Part shown: positions 14,463-26,122 of the stretch, piece by piece | Position numbering within the stretch: the stretch's first letter is position 1 | Layout of the letters: each line of letters starts with the position of its first letter | NCBI RefSeq assembly: GCF_037975245.1 | Contig: NC_092571.1 | Span: 1,530,501 to 1,594,500 of the forward strand | Source of the DNA: Apostichopus japonicus | Taxonomy: Eukaryota > Echinodermata > Holothuroidea > Aspidochirotida > Stichopodidae | Direction: 5' to 3' | Length of the DNA: 64,000 nt | The notes under the pieces: generated by a model | The model's input: the letters and a program-made list of their open reading frames with translations, nothing else | What the model was told of the DNA's origin: nothing | Database searches by the model: none | Translations under genes and position numbers: made by a program

Positions 14463-14826
14463 TTAAAGGGTGTGAAGACTCGCGCAAAAAGAAACTGTCT
14501 AATGCCGGTAATCTGATCTAGTTTCGTATGAGGTGTAACAGAAGTGTTAGACACCACCATCGATCCCAGAAAATACACACACAGCTTGCTACCGTCGGTA
14601 ATTAGACACTAGTGTACCGTCAGTACATTCAGCTACCGTCAATACCCACAACACAGTGTACAAACGATACAGCGATGGACATCTCAGGTCCAGCTAAAGA
14701 TAACAAGGTATCAAGTTTCATTACTGTCTGCATTTTGTAGCGACAAGAGAATAACTTCACTTGCAAGTAACGGAAAGTTAACTTTTTAAACATGGCGGCA
14801 TGCTATTTGGTCTTCAATGCCTTTAA
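14463..14826 (-). mobile_element. TTAA-type miniature inverted-repeat element, copy B (complete)
   Basis: Complete 364-bp copy in reverse orientation. It starts TTAA then AGGGTGTGAAGACTCGC and ends CTTCAATGCCT then TTAA. Both ends carry TTAA, which is the target duplication expected for piggyBac- or T2/Kolobok-type DNA transposons. The inner sequence matches copies C, D and E nearly throughout. It is non-autonomous, with no transposase frame. Mobilisation in trans by a related autonomous element is an inference. Confidence 0.93.
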
Positions 14827-15845
14827 GCAGTAAATGTACACAAACTTTGACAATGTCACTTGGAATTAAGAGATATTTTCATGTTTCACAGTATTCTTCT
14901 GAAAGTTGAGTGGGGGGGGGGGGAAATATATTTATACAATAATGTTTAGAACCTAGAAGTGTATGTATAAGGTACATATAGCAGCAGCAAACCAATCAGA
15001 TTTCAATAGGTATTTTAAAACTGAATTTACATCAAAGACCAACAGTATTGGCCCCAAATTTTAGCATAACATTACATTTGAAAAGTAATATCCTAGGGAT
15101 AACTTTTATTTATTATTCCATAATTCTTTCCCAATGTTATTTTTCGTTCAGGTAGAGAATTATTCAGTAAAATGTATGCTATAAACTAGTGGAGGCAGCA
15201 AAATATGATTTTTTTGAAAATTGAACTCATGGATACATGACCATTATAAAAAATTTCTGGCATATTTTGGGGCTTATCATTACTGACTGCATAGTGTTTT
15301 GACTGCCCTGGAAGGTTTGTTTAAATTATTCACTACCCCTGGACTCTAACGGTCACCGTAGTAACCACTGATGAAGTTGTAGCATGATTTCAATCATCTT
15401 TGACACTTGTTGCTAAATGTCTTCGTTAAAGTCCTCTAATTGATCACACAAGCCAACGTGTAAATAATTGCGACATTCGCCGTCATCGTGGACGACGAGA
15501 GCCTAATTTACTGAAACGAGGTCTATTTTTGAATCCTCTTGTCCACATTCTTTGTTTACTTATTGATGTTTCAATTTGAAGCTCTTGTTTCTCAAGCCAG
15601 CCGGTATCGATTCTTCGCTGCCAACTGAGAGAACAGTGCGAAAGACGAATGGAAAAGGAAATTAGTTGATCTTTTGACACGGCATGTTTGCACAGAGCTG
15701 AAAATCGTTTGGGTTGGGCTAATATTAAACCCAATCGTTCACTTTGGAATTTCTGACACTGACAGTTTTGTGGGAAAGAAATGATTTCAAAAGCTGACAT
15801 GAAATGATTGAGGTTGAGAGGGGTATGTAGGGAATAATTTGGTAA
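14827..15845. other. Non-coding stretch, no gene seen
   Basis: Includes a 12-base oligo-G tract at 14912-14923. The remainder is apparently unique AT-rich DNA. Confidence 0.55.
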
Positions 15846-16540
15846 GGGGGAGCAGTTGAAGGGAAGGGAACAGGAGGGGACAGACGGGGACAGAGGAAAG
15901 GACAGGGGATAAGACAGGAGGGATAGAGAAGGGGACAGAGGAGGGGACAGAGAAGGGAACAGAGTAAGGAACAGAGTAAGGAACAGAGGAGGGAACATGA
16001 GGGATAGAGAAGGGGAAAGAGAAGGGGACAGAGTAAGGAACAGAGGAGGGATAGAGAAGGGGACAGAGGAGGGGAAAGAGGAGGGAAAAGAGGAGTGAAC
16101 AGAGGAGGGAACAGAGGAGGGGAAAGAGGAGGGGACAGGAGGGATAGAGAAGGGGACAGAGTAAGGAACAGAGGAGGGATAGAGAAGGGGACAGAGGAGG
16201 GGAAAGAGGAGGGAAAAGAGGAGTGAACAGAGGAGGGGACAGAGGAGGGGAAAGAGGAGGGAAAAGAGGAGTGAACAGAGGAGGGAACAGAGGAGGGGAA
16301 AGAGGAGGGGACAGGAGGGATAGAGAAGGGGACAGAGTAAGGAACAGAGGAGGGAAAAGAGGAGGGGACAGGAGGGATAGAGAAGGGGACAGAGTAAGAA
16401 ACAGAGGAGGGGACAGAGGAGGGAACAGAGGAGAAGACAGGAGGGATAGAGAAGGGGACAGAGGAGGGGAAAGAGGAGTGAACAGAGGCGGGTAAAGAGG
16501 AGGGGACAGAGGAAAGGAGGGAGATGGAGGACGGGCAAGG
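15846..16540. repeat. ~700-bp polypurine 12-nt minisatellite
   Basis: Tandem 12-nt units of the form GGRRAVAGAGGA (variants GGGGACAGAGGA, GGGAAAAGAGGA, GTGAACAGAGGA, GGGATAGAGAA). Longer composite blocks recur, for example ones containing GGAGGGATAGAGAAGGGGAC near 16138, 16313 and 16372. The plus strand is almost pure purine. Because 12 is divisible by 3 and the units lack stops, all three minus-strand frames stay largely open. The longest frame in the window (395 codons at 15483-16670, Pro/Leu/Ser-rich) is explained this way, so it is not called as a gene. Such tracts favour triplex (H-DNA) formation. Confidence 0.95.
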
Positions 16541-18342
16541 AAATGGAGTAATGAAAGAAGATAGCTGGGGGAAGGAATGGAAGGAAGGGGATGGGACAGA
16601 GACAGGATAGCAGCAAAGTACTAAAATGATCAGCCATCCTCCTACGTTCTTGAACACCCCATGAATTCAAAGTTTCGTCTTTCCTTGCTGGCCATAATAA
16701 GGGTCAGCAATTTGGTAACAGATCTGACAGTTTGTGGGGAAAAGCCAAAGCTATGCCTCATATCACTGACTTGTGAATTGGGATACAATGTTTGGATTAT
16801 TGTCAGGTAGACCTTATAGCAATTTATAGCAACCAAACAACAAGCTACCACTGTTTTCCATTTTGGTTACACCTATCGTGCATCATTTAGTTTGAGCGAT
16901 TTGTATCAAATTAGTTTCGAGCTGGTGAACAGAGCTGTTCCTAAGTACCTACTTATTACAGTGCACCTGCAAATACTACTGTAATGTGTAACATTAGGTA
17001 ATAGATCTTTGTTGATTGGCTCACAAGTTAATATAAAGGCCGTGGCCGAATGAGCCACTCGCCAAAATGTTGAGCGGAATACATTTTTTGGCTCGCAAGT
17101 CGCAAACTTCTACTCGCCATTCAATGGCGAGTTGGCGACCGTATTTGTCGAGGCCTGATTAGATAATACATACATGTATGTGTTTTCTATTCTTGAATTG
17201 CATGATAGCCAACCAGTGACATTTCCCTCACTTATATCCCCTCTTCAATTTCCATCCTCCCCTCCTACTCTCTCCCGCTAGTCTTTTCATATTTCACAGT
17301 TTCACAGTATACGGGCCCTTGATGGAACTTCTCTGTATTTTACGATTTACGCATGTCTGACACTTTTACATCTCCGATGAAACTTTCCAATCGAGGAAAT
17401 GTTGCATTTCAGCTTTTTGTGTGTGTAGGCAAACAGTATCTTTACGGTTTTTCAATAAAAGACCAATTAAACTGTTCGATAAGCTAAAAAAATATTCCTC
17501 TACGTTGATTGAAATGCTAATCAGAAAGGAATTAATAGCTTCTAGGTAAATAAGGAAAGAGTTAACATATTGAAAGACAAAGACCAGACTTGGGAGGAAG
17601 AGAGACATATTTTATTAACCTCTTCCCCCCCCCCCCCCCCCCGGTACCCCTGAGAAATTAGATTACATCTGCTAGTCTGATACCATCATTTGTATGCGAG
17701 GACAGGTTGGGTATCCAGGCAATCTGCATAAATAATTAAATCAGTTACGTAGAAAATTATCTTTAAAGGCGATATCTCAGTTATGACGTAAACATCGAGT
17801 TAAATCAGCGTTTGTTTGAAAAACTGTTCCAAAGAAGTATATTGACTTTACTAAGAGCCCCAAACTTATTTTGGCCTTGGAAAATGGGTGCCGCCAAGTA
17901 ATGGCACCTTGAGGCATCCGTAGTTCAACAACCTTCTAATTAGATTTTCAGTATGTGGATCGGTGTTAGAACAATGGCTTAGTCTACTCTACAAGCCTTT
18001 GATATTTTGTAGAGAATTATCAAGTAGTGATATATGGATTGGATTAAACTAGAATTTTCTTTGTTGTCTTACAATATAAACCTGAATAAATGAAGTTCTT
18101 TTACAATTTACATATTTTTATAATTATTTATAAAATTATTTTGAGATTCAGATTCCATCTTCAATTTTATCAGTGATTTTACAATTATTTAATGAATCTT
18201 TACAATAAACTACAACTGCATACATATTCCATATTTTGAACAATTTAGTGGTGGCATTTTGTGTTTTAAAAGTGTTTTCCAGGATTATGAAAATTTGATT
18301 AAATATAAATTAAACTTTTTATTTATGAAAATAGAGAAAATA
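16541..18342. other. Non-coding stretch with palindrome and C18 tract
   Basis: No credible gene. It holds an 18-base oligo-C tract at 17625-17642 and the ACTCGCC palindrome listed separately. The CTCGCC/GGCGAG words around 17050-17145 recur several times in a short space, suggesting a fragment of an older repeat. Confidence 0.55.
17112..17132. other. Perfect 10-bp palindrome (ACTCGCCATT / AATGGCGAGT)
   Basis: Two perfectly complementary 10-base arms are separated by one base. The surrounding 100 bp repeats the half words CTCGCC and GGCGA, so this may be part of a decayed hairpin-rich repeat. No function is assigned. Confidence 0.8.
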
Positions 18343-18455
18343 GGATACTTCCTGTGTACGAAAAATGCTATACATAGTCGCATTTGTTTAGCAATTGGAC
18401 CATTTTGCATAGCATTAAGTGATGCGAGATCGAATAAATTATTTCCTGGTACATA
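18343..18455 (-). repeat. Unnamed ~110-bp dispersed repeat, copy 1
   Basis: Read on the minus strand, it shares in order the words GGAAATAATTTAT, CGCATC, AATGCTATGCAAAATGG, CCAATTGCT, GTATAGCA and TACACAGGAA with copies at 21.0, 26.1 and 27.6 kb. Divergence is substantial, so the family is old. It has no terminal inverted repeats or poly-A. It could be the conserved core of a SINE, a LINE end or a transposon relic. Confidence 0.65.
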
Positions 18456-20261
18456 TACAATACTAAGATAATGGTTGATGAACTTACCATCATGTTTAAG
18501 AGATTGATTTGGTGAGCAGTGTAACATTTCTAGGCAATGTTGCCAGGCAATAAATCTATACTGTTTTATTGTCACCAATGTCAGAGTGGAAAACAAAAGG
18601 GAACGTTTTTGCTATATTCGATGTCAAAACTATATATGCATATTGAAAAAGAAATCAATTTGCTCTCTTATTTTTATTCTCAGCTGCATAGTTTTGCCCT
18701 TTTATTTTTATTTTTATTATCTGCTGCATAGTTTCTTGACCTCATAAATGCTGACATTTTGTGCAAATCAATTTGACATTAATGAGATGGTTGATCGTTC
18801 TCAATAAACTTCTCATCGATCTTGACTTAGACAACTCAATTGATAATGTATTACCCAGATAAATCTTTCATAATAGCCGTAGGCAATTGGAAACAACCTC
18901 CAAATTTTCTTTCATTTGTCGGCTGACTTTTTGCTTTCACAGCAATTTTCTATTATTGCAGATTTGGCTCTCCATAATTTAAACTGCCTTGTGAATGCCA
19001 ACTTTGCCAACAACAGTCGTCTTTCTTCCATAATGCCTGTCGTAATTTTTCGACTGCTCTTTTATGATATCATTAATATGTTAAAGAGCTAGGATGTGTG
19101 ACCCTCAGATCTATTCGTTTGTTTGTTTGTTTCCTTAACCATTCAAACTTAATTCTTCGGACTGCATTCTGAAGGGAAAAACCACTGTAAATATTGAAAC
19201 AATTTGTAAGTCAGGATTCATTAATATCTCCCTACTGCAGACGATGAAAGATGGAAGCCTTGTTTTTCATAGTACGCTCTCCACATTGAGCTTACAAAAC
19301 CTGAATAGTTGTTAAGATGTGGATGTTTGCCCCGATTGAAATATTCTTCAAATAGTAAAACTCTTCGGGAATGAAGAGAATTTTGTCATAGTTACCACAC
19401 AGTGACTGTTGATTGGTTGATGTATGATTTATTCAAACTGTATATATTTGGGAAATCCATTAGACAGACAGGTTGTAACTTGTATTCATCACCATAGATA
19501 TGGCTACTTCATCATGCTGGGTAAAATAGGTCACCCTTTCTGGTCTTAATTGGTTTTGCAGGCTTGTTGAGTAGCGGTTTATTTTCCTTGAAAGAAACGC
19601 GGAAGAACAGTGAACCATCCCCCCTCCTGCACTTCCTTTCCCCTCATCCCTGCCCCTCTTCCCTCATCCCCATGTTGCCCCCCTGCCCCTCCTGCCCCAC
19701 GTCTCAGCCCCTCCTCCCTATTCCCCATGCTGCCCCCCTGCTCCTCTTGCCCCTCCTAAATAATAATAACAATTAGACAATCTTACTACAGCTGACATTG
19801 AAGAAAACAAAGTAACAATTGAGCTTAAAAAACGCACCAAACCCTTCCCCATGCAACCCCTAGTCCTTCCCCCTCCCCATCTGTTAGAATATTATATATA
19901 GAAGATGCAACATACCTAGAACACAAAGAAGCACAATTTCATGAGAGAGCAGTAGTATAGTAAGAAAAATGTTTTAATTTCATTTTTTTTATGAGAAGGG
20001 GCATTTTTTTTTCTTTTGGCATGTCTCATAGCATATTAAAATACTTGAAGGATATGCCATGTGCGTGCAACATTGCCTTATGTCATTAATCTATCCTTAA
20101 CTGATTGATAGTGTCAAAAAGAAAAATATATAAGACAGAAAATGAAAAAAAAAGGGCTTTTAAACAATGCAGCTAAATGTAGGGTGCGGTAAAGTCAAAA
20201 GAAGATGATATCTTGCGGTTAGTAATTTCCTGGTATTAGCTTTTAATATTAAAATTTCATT
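18456..20261. other. Non-coding stretch with C-rich repeat
   Basis: No gene recognised. Contains the C-rich direct repeat at 19617-19757 (listed separately) and otherwise apparently unique AT-rich sequence. Confidence 0.5.
19617..19757. repeat. C-rich low-complexity tract with two ~58-bp units
   Basis: A pyrimidine-rich run. CCCCATGTTGCCCCCCTGCC and the related CCCCATGCTGCCCCCCTGCT lie roughly 55-60 bp apart, each followed by CCTC-TGCCCC words. An open frame across it is only Pro/Leu-rich translation of the tract. Confidence 0.75.
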
Positions 20262-20375
20262 CCGTGCCAGGACGTCACGGGTGAGCATCGAACCCACAAA
20301 TTCTTAATATGTCACGTATGTTTCTCTGCGGTCGTATTTGTGTGAACCCGCGTCGCTAGGGGATTCACACAACTA
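20262..20375 (-). mobile_element. Candidate tRNA-derived SINE remnant
   Basis: On the minus strand, a T-arm-like segment reads GTGGG-TTCGATG-CTCAC. It has a 5-bp stem including one G-U pair and a 7-base loop, and contains a B-box-like GGTTCGATGC. It is followed by CCCGTGACGTCCTGGCACGG. That tail resembles what follows the B box in many animal tRNA-SINEs, from general knowledge. A convincing A box and cloverleaf are not visible, so this is a decayed remnant at best. The flank holds an inverted repeat TTGTGTGAA...TTCACACAA at 20338-20372. Confidence 0.4.
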
Positions 20376-20997
20376 CTACATCCGTCAGGTGTTACATCGA
20401 ATACACGTCATTAAACTAAGAACGAAGAAAACAAACTGAGAGTTAGGAGCATAAAAAGAAGGATTAAGGAGAAATACGACTGAGTAGACAGAAAGTACAT
20501 TGTTGCGAAATGAATTAATTATTGAGTAGTAGCAGTCCGTGGCAGACGGAATGGTGTTTCCAAGCTGACTTTATGACTGCTTGAAACCAGAGACCAAAGC
20601 GGAAATTAGGTCTAAACTGGATATGACCGGGGTCAACTAGTGGGTATCTCCAAGGAGTGAAATATTCACAAATGAAAAGTAGGACTTTCAACGAGGATCC
20701 TTTGGTTAATATCGATAGAAATAGAAAAAAAAAAGAAAAAAGGCAGGATTAAAGGATGTGTCAGTTTGAAATTATAAACCTAAAAATGATAAAAGCATAA
20801 ATATTGAAAATAGTTCATTCTGTTATAAAATATGTTTTGAAAACAGCATGTTTTTTAATGAATGAATCGAAACATTGACTTAATGAAGATAATACCTGGT
20901 CGCAATGCAGCTCGTTTACCCGATTTACTTTTTCATTCTAGTTTTCATGTAATCTAATTTAATTTAATCAGATAATTTGTTGGTATTTTATTCACTC
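20376..20997. other. Non-coding stretch, nothing recognised
   Basis: Apparently unique DNA without open frames of note. Confidence 0.5.
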
Positions 20998-21110
20998 TAG
21001 TTTCATTTGATCTGGCATCGTAAAATTGCTATGCAAAATGGACCAATTGCTACACAAATTGCTTTGTAAAATTCCAAGGATGTATAGCAGGTTTTTACAC
21101 AGAACCATAT
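20998..21110 (+). repeat. Unnamed ~110-bp dispersed repeat, copy 2
   Basis: Contains TGCTATGCAAAATGGACCAA, TTGCTACACAAATTG, GATGTATAGCAGGTTTTTAC and ACACAGAACC in the same order as the copy at 18.4 kb (reverse) and the one at 27.6 kb. A ~17-base insertion relative to them lies before GATGTATAGC. Confidence 0.65.
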
Positions 21111-22623
21111 TTTGAATATTAAAGAGAAAAATTGCTTAAGGTGAGAAGAGGGGAGTAAGGGGGGGGGGGCGGGGGGGGGGACAAACTAACTTCAAATAAG
21201 TGTGACGGTGCCTTAAGTCAGGAGAAGGGTTTCTATTTCTCTAGTCATTAGAAGGGCACTGGAAAAGATTCATGTATACTGTCACAGTTTATCAAGAAGC
21301 AAAGTTTAATTATATATTACAATTATTTTTATGACGTAAAAAATGTGGTTTAGATAAACTGTGTTTGACACCAAGATTAAAAACATCTAAAATGATTGTT
21401 TCTAAGCTGTACAAAGATTGCTAATTCAGATAACAGGCGTCTTGGCGTAAATTTTCTGACCAATTCAAAAAATCTTCATTTTCTATTGTTTTTGCCTCTT
21501 ACATGTGATTTGGTATCAGAGAATGTCTCGTAAACAGAGATCTGTTGACATGAATATTTATTTTAGTCCTCCTTTTAAAATTGTTTGTGGCGAAAAATGA
21601 AACTTCCGTGGGTCTCTTGTCAAATTTAAGCTGAGCCACGAGTCTTCGTATTGACCATCAGTCTTAAGGTTTAGGTCAAAACTTGGCTGGCTAAAATTGT
21701 TCCCCCCCCAAAAAAAATATTGTATTTGGCACAGATCCAAGGCTTTTAATAGTGACCTTAGATTTGATAATCTACCTCGGTAATTTGATGCCATACTGGT
21801 ATAAAACTCACCTGATGACTTAAGACATCCAAACAATTATTTTACCTGGTATCACACAGAATGATTGCTGAAGTGTTACCGCGGCTGTTAATTCGATTGT
21901 GTCGTATGTTCGTACCTGCATTAGGAACGTAGCAGAAGAAGACCGCCGCCTTGGAGCAATTCAGTCCATTTTTTTTATCTTTTTGCTTTGCAACTAACCT
22001 ATTTTCGTCAACCCGGTTTTTCTACCTCTCTGTTGACACAAAAAAAGAAGACAAAAATAAAAGACACACATATTTCTTGAAAAGATGGTGACCTGTTTAA
22101 ACTCAAGATAATTTCCATACTTGAAATTAGATACAGTCGAATTTCAGGTTTTTTTTTTCTCTTCTTAATAAATTCAGTCGATGTATAAACAGGCATCAGA
22201 TGTCGAGAAAAGTACGATCAACTCTTGTGAAATTTCTCGAAAGAATTTATTGCGATTCTAAGTCTTTTATTTTGACTATAGATTAGGAAAAAAACTATAT
22301 TTATAATCATCCATAACTAATTGTCTGTGGCAAGTAAGAATGCTGCACGCAAGGTTTACGTCATTAAACTATTTGTGGAAGGAAACAGAGAAATCGGTTT
22401 CTGAGAAAGGATTTGCGCTTCTTAGATGAGGCGGAACTCCTTTTAAATAATTGTAGCAGAGCGAAAACTTACAGACATGCCATTTAAAGGCATTAATTGG
22501 CTGCATTTTCAGTTAATTATGTCAAACAATTTTAACCGTTTGGACCACACATGCACTAACTTTCCATTGGCGGTCTGCTGCATTTTCTTCTGACGTTAAT
22601 TGGCAACGTTGTAAATCCGTGTT
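21111..22623. other. Non-coding stretch with interrupted oligo-G
   Basis: A G11-C-G10 tract lies at 21159-21180. No gene is recognised; the 92- and 62-codon minus-strand frames have no domain or compositional support. Confidence 0.5.
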
Positions 22624-22965
22624 TTAAAGCAGCGTTTTGTCGCCGTTTTCCACTTTTTTGACAAGACCATCAAGTTTTTTACATATATAAATCACAAAAC
22701 AGCAAACTACGATATTAGCCAAGATTTTTCCCTGCCAAAAGCGTTACTTGGCCAGTAATTAAGGACATTTGCAGATAATGAGAAAAGTATCCTCCGACAA
22801 ATTACACATTTAATATTAATCGCATACAGTTCCCCCAATCCCCTAGTTTGATTTCAACCAATCAGAGATGCAGGTTTAGTTATGAGCTGTTGCTAAAAAT
22901 AGATTCAAAACGTCGAGTTGGTAACTTGGTACAACCAGCTGTTGACACCAGCACTCTGAAGTGGG
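22624..22965 (-). mobile_element. Second TTAA-type family (AGCAGC ends), partial reverse copy
   Basis: Begins with TTAA then AGCAGCGTTTTGTCGCC and reads as the reverse complement of the 3' part of the element at 37560-38355. Shared words include ACTTTTTTGACAAG, CAAAACAGCAAACTA, GATATTAGCCAAG, CAATCAGAGATGCAGGTTTA and GTTATGAGC. Similarity fades after about 22930-22965 and no far terminus was found. The copy therefore looks truncated or internally diverged. Confidence 0.75.
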
Positions 22966-23765
22966 TTGCCATTATCATAGTTTATTGTGCAAATTGCATT
23001 ACCGAAGTCTACTTAAATGGGTACGGTTAGTCTTTCTCTTTAACCCCCCAAGTCCAGTTGTACAAAGTCTTTGAATGTGAGAAAACTTAGATAATTTGGT
23101 GAAAAATAACTTTTGAACAGATCATTTTCCATTTCAAGCTAACAAAACAAAGACAGTCTTAGTAACGAAACGGCAAGTTGAAGTTAGGTCTCTTTGACCA
23201 ATCTCCAGGAAGCTTAAAGATGTAATTTCTCTCACATCAGCGCATTGTTGCATGGGGAAAGAGCGAATGAAATTGATGTGGGGATAATTAATGGCATAAA
23301 CGTATCATTTGACATTATTCTGCCAAACCGGCTAGATTCATCTTAACACGATGGTATGTAGTATCCATGGACATTCAGTCTAGTTTTAAATTTAATCAGG
23401 GCTAACATTTAAGATTATTATTATATGACAGAAACACACGGTAACACTAAGTACGTGACAATTGCCAGTAAGTATCACTTATGCAATTCTATATAAAGTA
23501 TCCTCTTTCTCTAACCTAATTGTTTCGTTTAGTCGATTATTCATAATTAGCAGCCTACGTCTACCTTGCATTTCAAAATAGTGACAAAAGTTACTATTGT
23601 AATTGACTTGAGTAGATATGATTGCCAGCTTGTTGTACCGTTTTGACTTAAAGAAGTACTTTTTTGCATAATTCATACAAAACATTGCAACATTTGATCG
23701 AGTGCAATCGCTGGGTAGGACAGAGCTAATTGTTGACTAGTCTGAGACTTAAAATCCGCAGTCGC
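22966..23765. other. Non-coding stretch, nothing recognised
   Basis: Apparently unique AT-rich DNA between the partial element and the heptamer array. Confidence 0.5.
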
Positions 23766-24218
23766 TCCTCTCCCCCTCTCCCCTCTCCCCTCTCCCCTCT
23801 CCCCTCTCCCCTCTCCCCTCTCCCCTCTCCCCTCTCCCCTCTCCCCTCTCCCCTCTCCCCTCTCCCCTCTCCCCTCTCCCCTCTCCCCTCTCCCCTCTCC
23901 CCTCTCCCCTCTCCCCTCTCCCCTCTCCCCTCTCCCCTCTCCCCTCTCCCCTCTCCCCTCTCCCCTCTCCCCTCTCCCCTCTCCCCTCTCCCCTCTCCCC
24001 TCTCCCCTCTCCCCTCTCCCCTCTCCCCTCTCCCCTCTCCCCTCTCCCCTCTCCCCTCTTCCCTCTTCCCTCTTCCCTCTTCCCTCTTCCCTCTTCCCTC
24101 TTCCCTCTTCCCTCTTCCCTCTTCCCTCTTCCCTCTTCCCTCTTCCCTCTTCCCTCTTCCCTCTTCCCTCTTCCCTCTCCCATCTCCCCTCTCCCATCTC
24201 CCCTCTCCCCTCTCTCCC
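23766..24218. repeat. ~450-bp heptanucleotide C/T array (two sub-blocks)
   Basis: About 290 bp of a pure 7-nt unit (CCCCTCT)n from about 23772 to 24058 switches abruptly to about 120 bp of (CTCTTCC)n up to about 24178. A short mixed end with CATCTCC variants follows. The minus strand is (GGGGAGA)n and then (GGGAAGA)n, so it carries consecutive G4 or G3 runs with 3-4-base loops. That is a dense G-quadruplex motif, and the duplex is also a perfect polypurine/polypyrimidine triplex candidate. Long open frames on both strands (144-182 codons of Gly/Glu/Arg or Pro/Ser/Leu) are purely a result of the repeat. Confidence 0.97.
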
Positions 24219-25146
24219 CATGTCTCTATGTTTTCAAAAGTTGTGAATTAAATCCTGACAAACAACTTCATTAATATCTGATAAGACCAGTGATCGTACC
24301 TCCTAATATAACTTAATCAAACCAGCTTGTCTTCCATATATATGGCATACATCTTGGTTTAACATATATGTCTCTCGTTGTCGGTATAACGGATCGAACG
24401 AAAGCCGCGATCCAAAAATATCCAATAATCCATCACGACAACTGCAATAATTTTGGAGTGCCTGATTCGATTGAAGTCACGAAAACACCGAAGCGAGCAC
24501 AGACCGTAACTTTGGTGCTATTAGTAAGAGTGGTAGCTGGTTAGGTATCGTGAGCTGAATTATCTTTGCTGTCGTAATGATTCCACTCAACAACGTTCCA
24601 GGCTATTTTTCATCTTTTCTTTGTTATTACAAGAAGAAGTCTGGCAGCAGACCAAAAAAAAGACTCATTTGATGCAGCGGCTGAAGAAGTGGCTGCTGCG
24701 TCTAATTGACAGTGAAAGCATCATAAATATCTTAAAATTATAGACGCAGACATTTTATTTTTTAAATTTTTAAATTTTCTTTTGTGTGTGTCAACGAGAC
24801 GCGATGCAATTAACAAATGAGAATACCATATTTTTTTGTTGGGGGGGGGGGGAGGCTCGTACCGCAGAAACTGAATGCTTTCTTTAAAAATGCAGACTTT
24901 CAAATTTGTGCAGGCGAAATTCAGACAATGTCGTAAAATTACGTTATGTAAGTGGATCGAGGGAATGCTTGTTGAGGAAATTACTCTGGTTGTCATTGGA
25001 GACACATGTTAATTAAGTTTCTTTATTGGGGAGGATCATACATATGCATGATTTGTTCCATTTAGCTAATTTCCATGTATCAGTGTTGTACAGGGCATAT
25101 TAGGTACAGTACATGGATCTCACAGCAGGGGTCGGAATGCATATCA
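24219..25146. other. Non-coding stretch, nothing recognised
   Basis: Contains a 12-base oligo-G tract at 24841-24852. No gene seen. Confidence 0.5.
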
Positions 25147-25502
25147 TTAAAGGCATTGAAGACTCTCCTCAAACCGTGTGCGGCCATCTGAAAACTTTCC
25201 GTTGCTTGCAAGTGATGTTTTGTTTGTGTCACTACAAAATGCAGACAGTAATGAAACATGATACCTTGGTATCATTAGCTAGACCTGAAATGTCCACGCT
25301 GCTCTGTACACTGTGCTGTGGGTATTGACAGTAGCTGTATGTACTGACTGTACACTAGTGTCTGATTACCGACGGTAGCAAGCTGTGTGTGTATTTCCGG
25401 GATGGATGGTGGTGGCTAACACTTCTGTTACACCTCATTCGAAACTAGGTCACATTACCGGCATTAGACGTTTCTTTTAGCGCGAGTCTTCACACCCTTT
25501 AA
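25147..25502 (+). mobile_element. TTAA-type miniature inverted-repeat element, copy C (complete)
   Basis: Complete 356-bp copy. TTAA at 25147-25150 is followed by AGGCATTGAAGACTC. The right end is GCGAGTCTTCACACCCT followed by TTAA at 25499-25502. Relative to copies D and E it has scattered substitutions and short deletions. No coding capacity. Confidence 0.93.
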
Positions 25503-26122
25503 AGCCACTGCTACCCTTAGACTCCCCGGACAATATAACATCTTATCCCAACCCCACCCCCCCTCGTACAAGAAGTGCTGCACGCCCCGTCTCACTGCTA
25601 GTCTTGATTATTATTATACGGCCTGCAATCTCGCCCAAAAAAAAACAGGATTTTCCACTTGGTTGTCTGAACAGCTAAGTTTCATGAATTATTTGTCCAA
25701 CAACCGATTATCTTGTTGTGATGATTTGGGGCCTTAAACAGCTCCCTGGTGTACAGAAGTGATCCATATGACATGAGAAAAGTATAATTAAAGGGCCTGA
25801 TCACACTAATCAGCCTCCACTCAATATGTTGATGGCCTAGTTTGACTTAATTCCCATTTCTCCCATCTCCCTTCTTGTTAAGGTATATGTATCATATTTT
25901 AGAATATATAGTAATAACTCCCAATATTTTTGACAAATTAGCTTTTAGATAAATTAATTCCAATCAAATATATCAGTTAAAGAATTGAGGACTATCCATT
26001 CGTTTGACCAGTTAACCATATCACCCTGACATTTCAGGGCTGTTACATCTTCCTCAAATTTGACTTAACTGGTTTTTCTCAGAATATGCGAGATTTCAAC
26101 AAAACTGGTCAAGGACGTGGAA
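25503..26122. other. Non-coding stretch, nothing recognised
   Basis: Begins with a C-rich patch (around 25545-25562) just right of copy C. The rest is apparently unique. Confidence 0.5.

Noticed and set aside
15483-16670. 395-codon minus-strand frame, Pro/Leu/Ser/Cys-rich
   Set aside because: It lies almost entirely on a 12-nt polypurine tandem array. The alternative frames are equally open, and there is no domain or credible gene structure.
23673-24251. 144- to 182-codon frames on both strands
   Set aside because: Direct translation of the heptamer array; all phases give the same Gly/Glu/Arg or Pro/Ser/Leu repeat.
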